A stretch of 64,000 nt of DNA, from positions 549,905 through 613,904 of the forward strand of contig JAKMXF010000244.1 of NCBI GenBank assembly GCA_024704765.1, written 5' to 3'. The position numbers were made by a program, and so were the translations under genes. The stretch comes from Oopsacas minuta (taxonomy: Eukaryota; Porifera; Hexactinellida; Lyssacinosida; Leucopsacidae). Shown piece by piece: positions 55,500 through 64,000 of this stretch (its first letter is position 1; every line of letters starts with the position of its first letter). The notes beneath the pieces were generated by a model. The model had not been told where the DNA came from and did not search any database. It worked only from the letters and a program-made list of their open reading frames with translations.

Positions 55500-56820
55500 C
55501 TTAGGGCATTCAAAAAATTCCTATCTTTGTTTAATATCTTGACACTACAACAACTTACTAATCAAATTTGTACATAAAATTTCGAAATACTCCCCCTCTA
55601 CATCAATGCATACTTGTAGCCTTTCAACCCACTTCGAAAATGTTTTTTTATACTCGTCTCTGTCCACTGAATTGAGGTAGAGGTAAATCCCGCTTCCTAG
55701 CTCTTGTCGGGCATGAAATATCCGTCCTTCGAGATATTTTTTCAGCTCAGGAAATAGCCAGAAATCACAAGGTCTGGGGAATACGGAGGATCTTCTATCG
55801 TTTCAAACCCGATATCCTCAAAGACTTCCCTAACGTATTTTGAAACATGAGGTCTGGCATTATCGTGGAGAAGTTTGATTCCTCGAGGGTACGCGGACAT
55901 CGCGTTTTATAGACTCTCGACTTTTCTCAGGCATTTTTCTGTATAAAATTCTCCTTTGAGTCGCTCTCCTTTATGCACAGGTATTTGAGCCACTGGCCCA
56001 TACGCATGAAAAAATATACCGTAGAGAACCTTATCGTCTCGGAAGTCCGGACGTGCCTTTTCGGGGGATAAGAACCTTTTTGGGAGCCACGATTTGCTTT
56101 GTCCCTTATGCAGAGGTTCAGAAAATTTAATCCAAGTTTTGTCACCAGCAACGATTTCATATAAGCTTCGAGAATCACAATCTCTATATTCTTTAAGCAA
56201 TATTTTCGCGCATGAAACTCTTCTCCTTTTGCCCCTTTGTGATGATTTTGGTGTCCATCGCGCTGAAATCTTTCGATATTCGAGATAATCGTGTAGAATT
56301 GTATGAACACTTCCCGATGAGATGTCCATGATTAGGGCAATCTCTTCAACGCTCAAATGGGGGTCAATATTCAAAAGTTCCAGAATTTCAGAGGCAATTT
56401 CAGGGATGGTAGCGGAAAACGGTATTTCGGTCCGAGGGGCATCTTCAATGCTGCCCCTACCAGTCTTTAATTTGCGTGCCCATTCCTTTACAGTGAGATA
56501 CGCTAGAGCTTACCCTTGATAAACGGCGATGAGATCCTCATGTATCTGGAGTGGTTTTTCGCCGAGTACGGTAAGAATCTTTATGTAAGCCAGATGTTCG
56601 GTTTTGCTTGATAAGTGTTTTGAAGCCATGAAAAAGTTAACTCTCGAAAATAGGTAAAATTGAAAGTAGGATAGAGCAAGATATATAATAGCAAGTGTGA
56701 ATTGCTCAACAGCATTAAATATGTAATCGATAGACTATTAGGATATACTATGCATTTCATGTAATTGAGTAGAGTTTGGCTACTATAAACTAAGGATAGG
56801 AACTTTTTGAATGCCCCAAG
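55500..56820 (-). mobile_element. mariner of a second lineage, ends preserved
   Basis: The ends are CTTAGGGCATTCAAAAAATT and, inward from the right, CTTGGGGCATTCAAAAAGTT, flanked by TA (55498-55499, 56821-56822). It is 1321 bp long with one minus-strand gene. Confidence 0.9.
55545..56629 (-). pseudogene. mariner transposase (second lineage), broken
   Basis: The start at 56629 reads 'MASKHLSSKTEHLAYIKILT', with a TAG about 40 codons in, then 'IDPHLSVEEIALIMDISSGS', 'VHTILHDYLEYRKISARWTP', 'IVAGDKTWIKFSEP' (first Asp), 'YGIFFHAYGPVAQIPVHKG', 'LLHDNARPHVSKYVREVFED' (second Asp) and, after a short deletion that shifts the frame, 'PCDFWLFPEL'. It ends near 'WVERLQVCIDVEGEYFEIL'. Similar in style to the relic at 46400-47467. 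Confidence 0.85.
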
Positions 56821-57603
56821 TAGATACACGTTATCGTATCAACGATAGTTTCCCAAAGTGCTGAACTGAATGTGATTAGATAAGTTTGGTAACTACATTA
56901 CGACAAGTGGTCATTGGAATGCTGGTGTACATACTGAATCTAAGTTGCATAATACGTTATACGTGATCTATTTGAACGTATTATGCGTATAGGTTAACCT
57001 CGAAATGTAAGATTTTGACATTGTGAGACTTGTTTAAGTCACATTAATATCAAGTATTATATAAATTGGTTAACTATGTTGAGATTTCTCATTAACAATT
57101 CGAGAACTACTATTTTGAGGCAAAATATTAATTAATCGATTCAGAATTCAGATGACTACAATCAAAGTAAATTGTTATTGAATTTTTCATTATTCTGGAG
57201 TTAAATATTCAATTTTTGAAGTATGGTATACTCCGCTTAATAGACCAACCGGTTAATAGGGTCACTTGGCAAATAACATAACTAATGTTAAATTGCTCCG
57301 GTTCGTGGGGCCAACACTTTTATTGCGGTTAATCGGGTCTAAATGGCCTGGTCCCAAGTGACCCTATTAAGCGGAGTCTACTGTACATTTACTATTCTCA
57401 ATACAAAATAATACATAATGGATTACTAGGAACAGTTTTACTAAACGAAAGGAAATAATGATTGAAACAAACGGCAATCTATGCATTAGGGTGTTGTGAA
57501 AATACTATTTCGTTCAATTTCTTTCGGCTGGGGTAATTTGGGGTGTGGTTGGATGTCATTTACCCAAATATATATAAACAACTAACATTTTGATCATTTA
57601 CAC
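56821..57603. other. Gene-free stretch containing one pogo-type MITE
   Basis: No gene. It contains the MITE at 57224-57383 and ends with the left target duplication of hAT3. Confidence 0.5.
57224..57383. mobile_element. 160-bp pogo-type MITE
   Basis: The ends are TGGTATACTCCGCTTAATAG and, inward from the right, CAGTAGACTCCGCTTAATAG, flanked by TA (57222-57223, 57384-57385). The left end has decayed from CAGTAGACTCC. No gene. Confidence 0.8.
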
Positions 57604-57752
57604 CAGTGTTTCCCAACCATTAGCAATTTAACGCCCCCTGAAAGACTTAATATTTACAGAACGCCCCCTATTTACTACTTTATTGAATCAATTTTTAATT
57701 ACTGACTATATAGAAATAGCAAAATAGACTGATAGAGTATCTAGGGGCTAAT

Positions 57753-59742
57753 CTAAGTATCAGTATACGTTGGAACATGTGATCCTTGACTTTGGTGGCT
57801 CTTTACTAGTTTGACTACATCCGGTTCTAACTGCGTCAGAAAGAGTCTCAAGTCGCCTCTTGTTGCTATTTCCAGTCGATTTCTTTGTTTTGTGAGCAGA
57901 TTAGCTACTGTGCTGAATCCCTTTTCGACAAGATATGATGATGGAAATGCAACAAACAATAATTTTACAGTTTGAAAAATATGAGAATAGCGTTCAGAGA
58001 CTTCCTTCTTCATCCAGAATGCACTACAGTAGAACTCGGATAAGACGTACTCGGCTTAAGACGTACACTCGGTTAAGACGTACTATTTCTTGTATCCCAA
58101 AATATCAGTCATCACTATTTGTAATGCAAACATATTCGGATAAGACGTACACTCGGTTAAGACGTACTAATTTCTGTTTCCCGAGGGGGTACGTCTTATC
58201 CGAGTTCTACTGTATATCCACATTGGGTGAATATGGCATTACATTCGATATTATTCTGCAAATCGGTGAATTCTTCTTGAAATTGTGGATCCAAAGTTTC
58301 TATATTTGTTCCAAATGGATTTATCACAAAATTAGGGATAACTAACTCGGTTAAATCTTTGAATCGAATCAACAAATCTTCGCTAAGGGAATCAACATGT
58401 GAACAGTAAATATGAATGTTGTCATCTCTAATGATGTTATTATTTGCCATATCCAGTTCACTTAAACAAAGTAACTGCCCAAATTCACAATGCGCAATAT
58501 TCTGTCGGAACAAGGTTAGTTTACTTAAGAATGATAGAACAACGCCCTTCGCTTGAATAAGAGTAGTATTATTCCCTTGTAGCTGTATTCACTATATTCA
58601 GTTTCTCGAATATGTCAGCTAAGTAAGCCACATAAGTCCTTATCATTTTAACCTTTTTTGCCAGAGTTGAATCGTATTCTTCTAGGAACTTGACTATAGA
58701 ATCAAACAGTTGATGGAATCGTTTCAAACAATCACCTTTAGAAAGCCACCTAACTTCAGTATGGAGAAGGAGGCGTTTGTAATCTTCATCATTGTTTTCA
58801 CAAAGTTGCTGAAAGATGCGATCATTCAGTGAGTTATTTTGGATTTTGTTCGGAGCAGTAATCACGATTTGCAAAGACTGTTGAAGATTTGGAGTTAGGC
58901 GATCAAATGTTGACGATGTATGACACAATGAATAGAGAAAACCTTCGGCACAGCTCGTTTCAGATGAGCTATGAAACCACGATGACGTCCAATCATTGAA
59001 GGTGCTCCATCAGTAGCACACGCAATAATATTTCCCATTGGTATGTTCTTCTCTTCACAAAATTGCTTTACCACCATAAATATTGTTTCACCTTTAGTAT
59101 CTGTTTCTAGTGGCTTGGGGAAGAGCATTTCTTCTTTTGATACACAATTGTGAATATCGTACATGTGTCATAAGTAAGGCTTTATTGTCATGTAAGGTTG
59201 ACTCATCAAGCTGCAAATCGAATTCTGTGGTTGTAAAACTTTACACAACTGTTGTTCAACATCTATAGCCAATTCTTCGATCCTCCTCGAAACTGAGTTA
59301 TTACTTAAGGGAATTGATCTAACTACACTAGACGCATCTTGATGCATGACAGTAGATATAGCCTCTCTTATAGCTGGAAGGATGAGATTTTCATCTATTG
59401 TATGAGGCTTTCCACATTTGGCGATTAAGAGAGATATATTGTGAGAAGCAACAAGACCATCGTCATTTTTAGTAGTAATTTTGTTAATCATTCCATCTAT
59501 GGAACTACTATTTGCAGACACTTGCTTAAAGTCTGGAAATACTTGAGATCCTTGTCTTTCTTATCAGGGTGTTTCTTCGTCAAATGGCCGCACACACGTA
59601 AAGGTTTCATGTCCTCATTAGAGAACACTTGATTGCAGAGTAAACAAATGAGTAATTGTTGATTAGTAGGTGAATCGATGAAACCAAATTTCAGAAAATC
59701 TATGGAGTATTGACGGCATTTTTTCTTGGGGTTTTCAGCCAT
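57753..59742 (-). pseudogene. hAT3 transposase (ZBED5/SCAND3-like), frameshifted and MITE-disrupted
   Basis: The ATG at 59742 opens 'MAENPKKKCRQYSIDFLKFG', followed by a BED-type finger ('LLICLLCNQVF', then 'HLTKKHPDK'). Next come 'ISLLIAKCGKPHTIDENLIL', a frameshift near 59210, 'NIIACATDGAPSMIGRHRGF' (catalytic Asp region), 'VFSIHCVIHRQHL', 'LLHTEVRWLSKGDCLKRFHQ', 'EELVIPNFV'-type middle parts and, beyond the MITE at 58027-58212, 'FPSSYLVEKGFSTVANLLTK' in the dimerisation region. Frame breaks also occur near 59520, 58920 and 58570. Full length but dead. Confidence 0.9.
58027..58212. mobile_element. 186-bp pogo-type MITE inside hAT3
   Basis: Perfect 24-bp inverted ends starting CAGTAGAACTCGGATAAGAC, flanked by TA (58025-58026, 58213-58214). 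The interior repeats the word CGGTTAAGACGTAC or close variants several times. The perfect ends suggest a recent insertion. Confidence 0.93.
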
Positions 59743-60110
59743 GATTGGATATGTAAGAAAAATCGTGTCTACTATTGAGGTAATTAATGAAACAACATGG
59801 TATGATCACTTTTTATAACATCTTTGTTAAGAAGCCGTCTGAACTGTTAATTCAAAACAAAGAAACAATACCATTGAAAGCATTGATTGATTGTAAATGG
59901 TGAATACTTAGCTCTTCTTGTGGGCAACGTGTTAGAATTGTCATTATGGGTGAAGTGCACAACATATTAATGATACAGTAGTATCTCGCAAAATTTACAG
60001 ATGTTAGAATAAATCTTCATCCAAAGGCTCATTATCTTGTCAGCGCCCCCTGAGGCAAAGCAAACGCCCCAGGGGCGTTTAAGCCCCCGTTGGGAACCAC
60101 TGATTTACAC

Positions 60111-60298
60111 CATTCAACAAATTCATTTAGGTTGGTACAATGGGACAAGGGCCTTATTTGTCCGGTTCATGACTTATTTTACTTTATACTCGATTCCTAA
60201 TAAATTTCTATTGAATATGCATTATTTTATCTACTACTAATTGCCATGTAATTTTCTCTTACATTATTCTTTCGCATAATTCTTAGATTTTTATTTTT
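60111..60298. other. Short spacer after hAT3
   Basis: AT-rich, no gene. Confidence 0.4.
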
Positions 60299-62600
60299 AT
60301 GGCAGTTTATCTACGTAGTCAATCTGTACACCCTTCATTTGGTCAACCGGCTAAATTATATCAGTGTGTGCTTCCATGGTGTACTGATGTTTACAATTAT
60401 TTTTCACTTAAAAGGCATAAAATTATTTCGAATGGTGAATAAAATCCTAAGACCCGAGAAATAGCCAAAGTAGAACTAAAGGGTATCCTTCATGTTTAAA
60501 TAGAACTAGTTTAGTCAAATGGCAATAGAAGTTAGATCATGGCGGAAAATTTATCATGGATGAAGAAGGCTATACGTTCTAGAAAGGTCGAATGTCATAA
60601 ACGAAAAGCGGATAATTGATAAAATAGAGAAACTATATAAAGACGGTCTTAAACTTATCAACTGGTAAGAAGAGAAAAAAGATAACTATAACTGAAAAGT
60701 ATGACAATATGAAAGCAAATTTTCAATGCCTTTCGATATTTTATGTTGTAAGTGCGAGCTACTTGATAACAAACCTTGTAAGAGCTGCCCAATAGAGAAT
60801 CGAATCCCAGACTTTGAAATTGAATTTATTAAAGACCCGAGAACAATAAGAAATATGTTTATTTCCGGAATTAACCAAAGGGGATCAGAAATCTATAAGA
60901 GGATAAAAAGGAAAGAAAAATTTTAAATTAAAGCTGTATTGGTCAAGGATACTGGAGATAACAGTTCGCTCTATATAGACCTCGAAAGTTTTGTGAGATT
61001 GTAGAAGATTCCTAACCAATCTGATCAAAGTGACGAAACATATGAATCAAAAAGCATCCCACAGTCTCTCTCTGATCAAAATCGTTGTATACTCCCAAAC
61101 CTCTCTCGAATGTGCGATAGATATGACATAAGCGACCGTGCAAGAGCCTCCATTGCAAATGCTGTGTTGCAGGATTATGGTATACTTAAAAAGGGAATTC
61201 TGAATGACGTTATTGGCCACAACAAACTTCGCAGGGAAAGAGAGAGATGGAGAAAAGTGGCAGAGGAGGATAATATTCTCAAGAATATAAAGGAACCTAT
61301 TATGACACTTTATTATGATGGCAGAGAAGATAAGCCCTAACAAAAGTTGAATGTAATGCAAATTTCAAGTACATCACTAAAAAGGAAAGCCATGAAGTAA
61401 TTGTGGCAGAACCAGGAAGCTGTTATATTGATCGCGTATCACCAAATCAGGTAAAGCAACAGATATAGCCAGTGATATATTTGATGTCATCCTAGAAACT
61501 GGTGCCAATTTAATCGTACTAGAGTGCGATGGAACTCCAGTAAATACTGGAAATCATGGAGGTATCAATAGACTCATTGAGAATAAGTTGTGTGTGGCCT
61601 CCATACAAACGAGTTGCCACTAGGGCACATATTCAAAGAAATTGATGGAGTAACTAGTGGACCAAATTCATACACTGGGCCTATTAGTAAGGAAATCAAA
61701 AAAATCTTACTAAATTTCCTCTTGTTCATTTTGAGCCAGTTTCCGGAAAGTAAAAATACACCAGTTGAGCTTGTAAAGAAACTTAGTACAGGTCAAAAGT
61801 ATTTATATGAGATGGCACTTGAGGTTCAAAATAGCCCAGATCATTGGACAGGGAACTTACTAACCAAGCAACCTGGTATTCTTAATAATTCAAGATGGAA
61901 TACACTTGCAAACAGAATCCTTAGGTTATATATTTCCAAATTAACTCCAACTTTTGAACTAAAGCTCATCGTAAATTTTATTCTTAATCAGTATGATCCA
62001 GGATGGTTTCGCTTCAAAGAGTTTTGGACTCTAAGTGATGGTGCAAAAAATTTCTTCCATCTTGTTCAACTATCTAAGGAATTACCAGAACCTGATAGAA
62101 TTTTGCTCGGAGAGTACTTCAAACAAAAGGGTATTGGAGTCACCCAGAAAATATCCTTATATCTATGCTTTCAGTTAATTCCCCAGATCTTAGAAAGAGA
62201 GCCGTAGAAACTATCCTGAAGTGTTGGCAAGTTGTGAATTTACGGAATTTGGACTTTCCAACCCAGCTGAGGAATTTAAAGTACCAAAAGTAAATTTCGA
62301 TGCTTCAACTTATTCAAATCTATAGAATTAGATGGATTATCAATGATAGAACCACCATTAACGGTTTATTTCACAGATGTGGAGCTGCATTCAGCCATTG
62401 ATGAACCATTGGTAATTCCATCCTATACTTGTCATTCCCAGAATGCAGGAAGATGGGTCAAAGAGGTTACTGAAGCATCCATATAGCGATGCGGTCATCA
62501 AGGACGACATAGATACATACTTAACAGAGCCATTTCTAGAGAAAATTTACTTATTTTCAACGCCAAAAAGGATTACCTTATCAATTAGTTAATGTACAAT
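60299..62600 (+). pseudogene. Unclassified invertebrate transposon protein ('DGRKD / NELPLRHLF' family), broken
   Basis: The N-terminus at 60299 has a C2H2-like finger ('YQCVLPWCTDVYNYFSLKRH'). Further pieces in shifting frames are 'ILCCKCELLDNKPCKSCPIE', 'CDRYDISDRARASIANAVLQ', 'KLRRERERWRKVAEED', 'LYYDGREDK' (near 61310), 'IVLECDGTPVNTGNHGGINR' (near 61515), 'LHTNELPLGHIFKEIDGVTS' (near 61600), and the long intact piece to 62207 with 'HWTGNLLTKQPGILNNSRWN'. Homologous proteins recur in many invertebrate genomes and behave like transposases; the Asp of 'CDGT' and of 'DGR(K/E)D' may be catalytic (inference). I cannot name the superfamily. Terminal repeats were not found. Confidence 0.6.
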
Positions 62601-62834
62601 CACATAATAATAACATACGTGACCTACGTAATATAAGGCCTGACTGTTCATTGGGGCCATGGATTACTTAAAGTGCATACATTGAATATGATATGTTGAG
62701 ATTAATACCATTGTTTTTGACAATATTCGTCCCAAATGGTAGATAGAAGGTAATCATATTTTGCACTACTACAACAAAAATTGTATAAATAAAGAAATAA
62801 GAAATGCTAAAGAGACTGCCAACAGCAAAATTAA
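62601..62834. other. Spacer between two convergent relics
   Basis: AT-rich; the two transposase relics point toward each other across it. Nothing recognised. Confidence 0.4.
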
Positions 62835-63964
62835 TTATTTTGATTTGAATTTGGTGTATTTACGAGAGTTATGCGAGCTTTCAGTTAATGTCCTTTTCAA
62901 CGAATTCATGTTCTTCACTTTGTTAACTAGGATACAGTTGGTTGCTGAAAAAATAATCTTCTTTAAGATATTCCATCCTATTGTGTCACAAGTAGGGCAT
63001 TTGTTTCTCCAAAACTGAGTTTCATTACTCTCGATTACATTTAATGTTAAGGAAACTAAGATCTTCCGAGATGGACTTGTTATAAAGAGATTGAAGAGAC
63101 TAGAATCCATTTCGATCCTGGAGTAGACCTTCCACAAAATTACAACTGCTTCAAGTACTGGAGCTGAAGGCCACTTAAGGCCTCCTGTCAATCGAACATA
63201 TTAAACCATAGATGGGATCAGTTATATCTAATTCGAGAGTATCTTCCTTAACAAGACTTGACAAACACTGAGAGCAAATACTGCTCACTTCTTCCGTATC
63301 TCTTACGCCAGAAGAGTGAGTAATACCTCGCTTAGAATAGAAAGCACTTTTGAAGATGGAATGAACACAATAACCGGCAATAAAGGCTAAAGATTGAATG
63401 AGAGAAGCATCGAGTATGATTGGTGTCTCCTCTTCATTGAACACTCTGTTATAGGGGTCCAAATCGACTATATTGTCATCGCTAGATTCTTCGGAGATTG
63501 AAAATGACTTTAAAATTCTTTTAATGAGATTCAGCTCTCACCCGGAGTACTAGAGGAGAACAACTTCAGAATTGCAGAAGTCTTAGTCACTCACTTTGCA
63601 AAACTTGGCAAAATGTAACATTGTAATGTCTTCGATTTTAGGAATTAGTGTATTCTCAAGCTGGCACAGTAGAAATTTTAACTGGGGTAACAATTCTGAA
63701 TATTTCTCTAGCATATCGTTCGAAGTTCCTATCTTCTAAATCGTACTTTCAATGCTAGAAGTAGCTTGGCGAATACAGTTTCAACAGGGTCCTTAGTGTA
63801 TACAGAACCTCACTGATGATGGTATCGATTTCTCGAATATCACTAAGATTGTGTATTGTGAGAGGAATTTGAATGTTTTGATTGAAGTCTGTAGGTGTTA
63901 AGGAGTCATTAATTGAAACATATGCTGGTATATATATATGTTTGTCTTTTGACAGCTTTAGCAA
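62835..63964 (-). pseudogene. Transposase-like C-terminal region, possibly P-element/THAP9-like
   Basis: From the right the minus strand reads 'INDSLTPTDFNQNIQIPLTI', then 'ASLIQSLAFIAGYCVHSIFK', Cys pairs 'SSICSQCLSSLVK', 'DPIYGLICSIDRRP', a frame change near 63180, 'GGLKWPSAPVLEAVVILWKV', 'NKCPTCDTIGWNILKKIIFS' and 'NKVKNMNSLKRTLTE'. The sequence of an AGY segment, a Cys-x2-Cys, and GGL..PS..V recalls the C-terminus of P-element/THAP9 transposases, but I am not certain. Breaks near 63180 and 63540 and the window edge prevent a full view. Confidence 0.45.
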
Positions 63965-64000
63965 GTTGATAGACGTGTCATCTGAAAACCATTTAACCCA

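Larger units (their letters stand above)
57604..60102 (-). mobile_element. hAT3: complete 2.5-kb hAT with exact 8-bp target duplication
   Basis: The ends are CAGTGTTTCCCAACC and, inward from the right, CAGTGGTTCCCAACG, flanked by ATTTACAC on both sides (57596-57603, 60103-60110). GCGCCCCCTGA blocks lie next to both ends, as in many animal ZBED-type hATs. The minus-strand gene spans 57753-59742 and carries a pogo-type MITE. Confidence 0.95.

Noticed and set aside
1-64000. tRNA, rRNA, snRNA or viral genes
   Set aside because: No cloverleaf, conserved rRNA core, capsid or polymerase sequence was recognised by eye on either strand.

Overview
This is a 64 kb piece of an AT-rich animal nuclear genome. 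It is almost wholly built of DNA transposons in many states of decay. The signs are eukaryotic: a 62-nt GT-AG intron, an AATAAA signal, and HARBI1-, ZBED/ZMYM-hAT-, mariner-, Merlin-, Transib- and Helitron-type relics. An invertebrate with compact genes seems likely, but I cannot name the species. I see no rRNA, tRNA, CRISPR array or recognisable reverse transcriptase.

Only two intact host-type genes are clear, both intronless: the ribosome-export GTPase LSG1 (12072-13943, +) and a membrane-anchored flavin-containing monooxygenase (48406-49998, -). A third candidate is a tiny two-exon gene at 24736-24977 (+). Everything else recognisable is mobile DNA.

Layout. 1-3 kb: a HARBI1 relic and a Merlin relic carrying two nested insertions. 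6.8-10.3 kb: an element with ~420 bp terminal inverted repeats and a transposase-like gene of a superfamily I cannot name; a hAT MITE with an exact 8-bp target duplication sits in its coding region. 11.3-12.0 kb: a short MULE-like element with a 9-bp duplication and a broken FLYWCH finger, ending just upstream of LSG1. 14.2-20.6 kb: two large foldback repeats, the second split by a complete Transib/RAG1-like transposon (17179-20556). 21.6-23.6 kb: Helitron helicase and OTU-protease relics. 26060-42002: a nest of elements in which a small hAT (hAT0) contains a second hAT (hAT1), which contains a mariner, a third hAT (hAT2), a second Transib/RAG1-like element, a DD37D Tc1/mariner and a Merlin. 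42.9-56.8 kb: five mariners or mariner relics around the FMO gene, a composite hAT that appears to have captured part of the 6.8-10.3 kb element, and another unassigned transposon protein. 57.6-60.1 kb: a complete ZBED5-like hAT with an exact 8-bp duplication and a pogo-type MITE in its gene. 60.3-64 kb: two further transposase-like relics.

The most interesting system is the pair of Transib/RAG1-like elements. Both ends of both copies carry the exact V(D)J heptamer CACAGTG, and each copy is flanked by a perfect 5-bp duplication (TAACA; AGGTA). A paralogous unoccupied site for the second copy lies at 41.4 kb in the same window. The proteins keep the RAG1/Transib core signatures and end in a CxxCxxxGH zinc motif reminiscent of the C-terminal tail of amphioxus ProtoRAG. 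No RAG2-like kelch gene is visible beside either copy. Both transposase genes are broken by frameshifts, so these copies look dead, but intact relatives may exist elsewhere in the genome.
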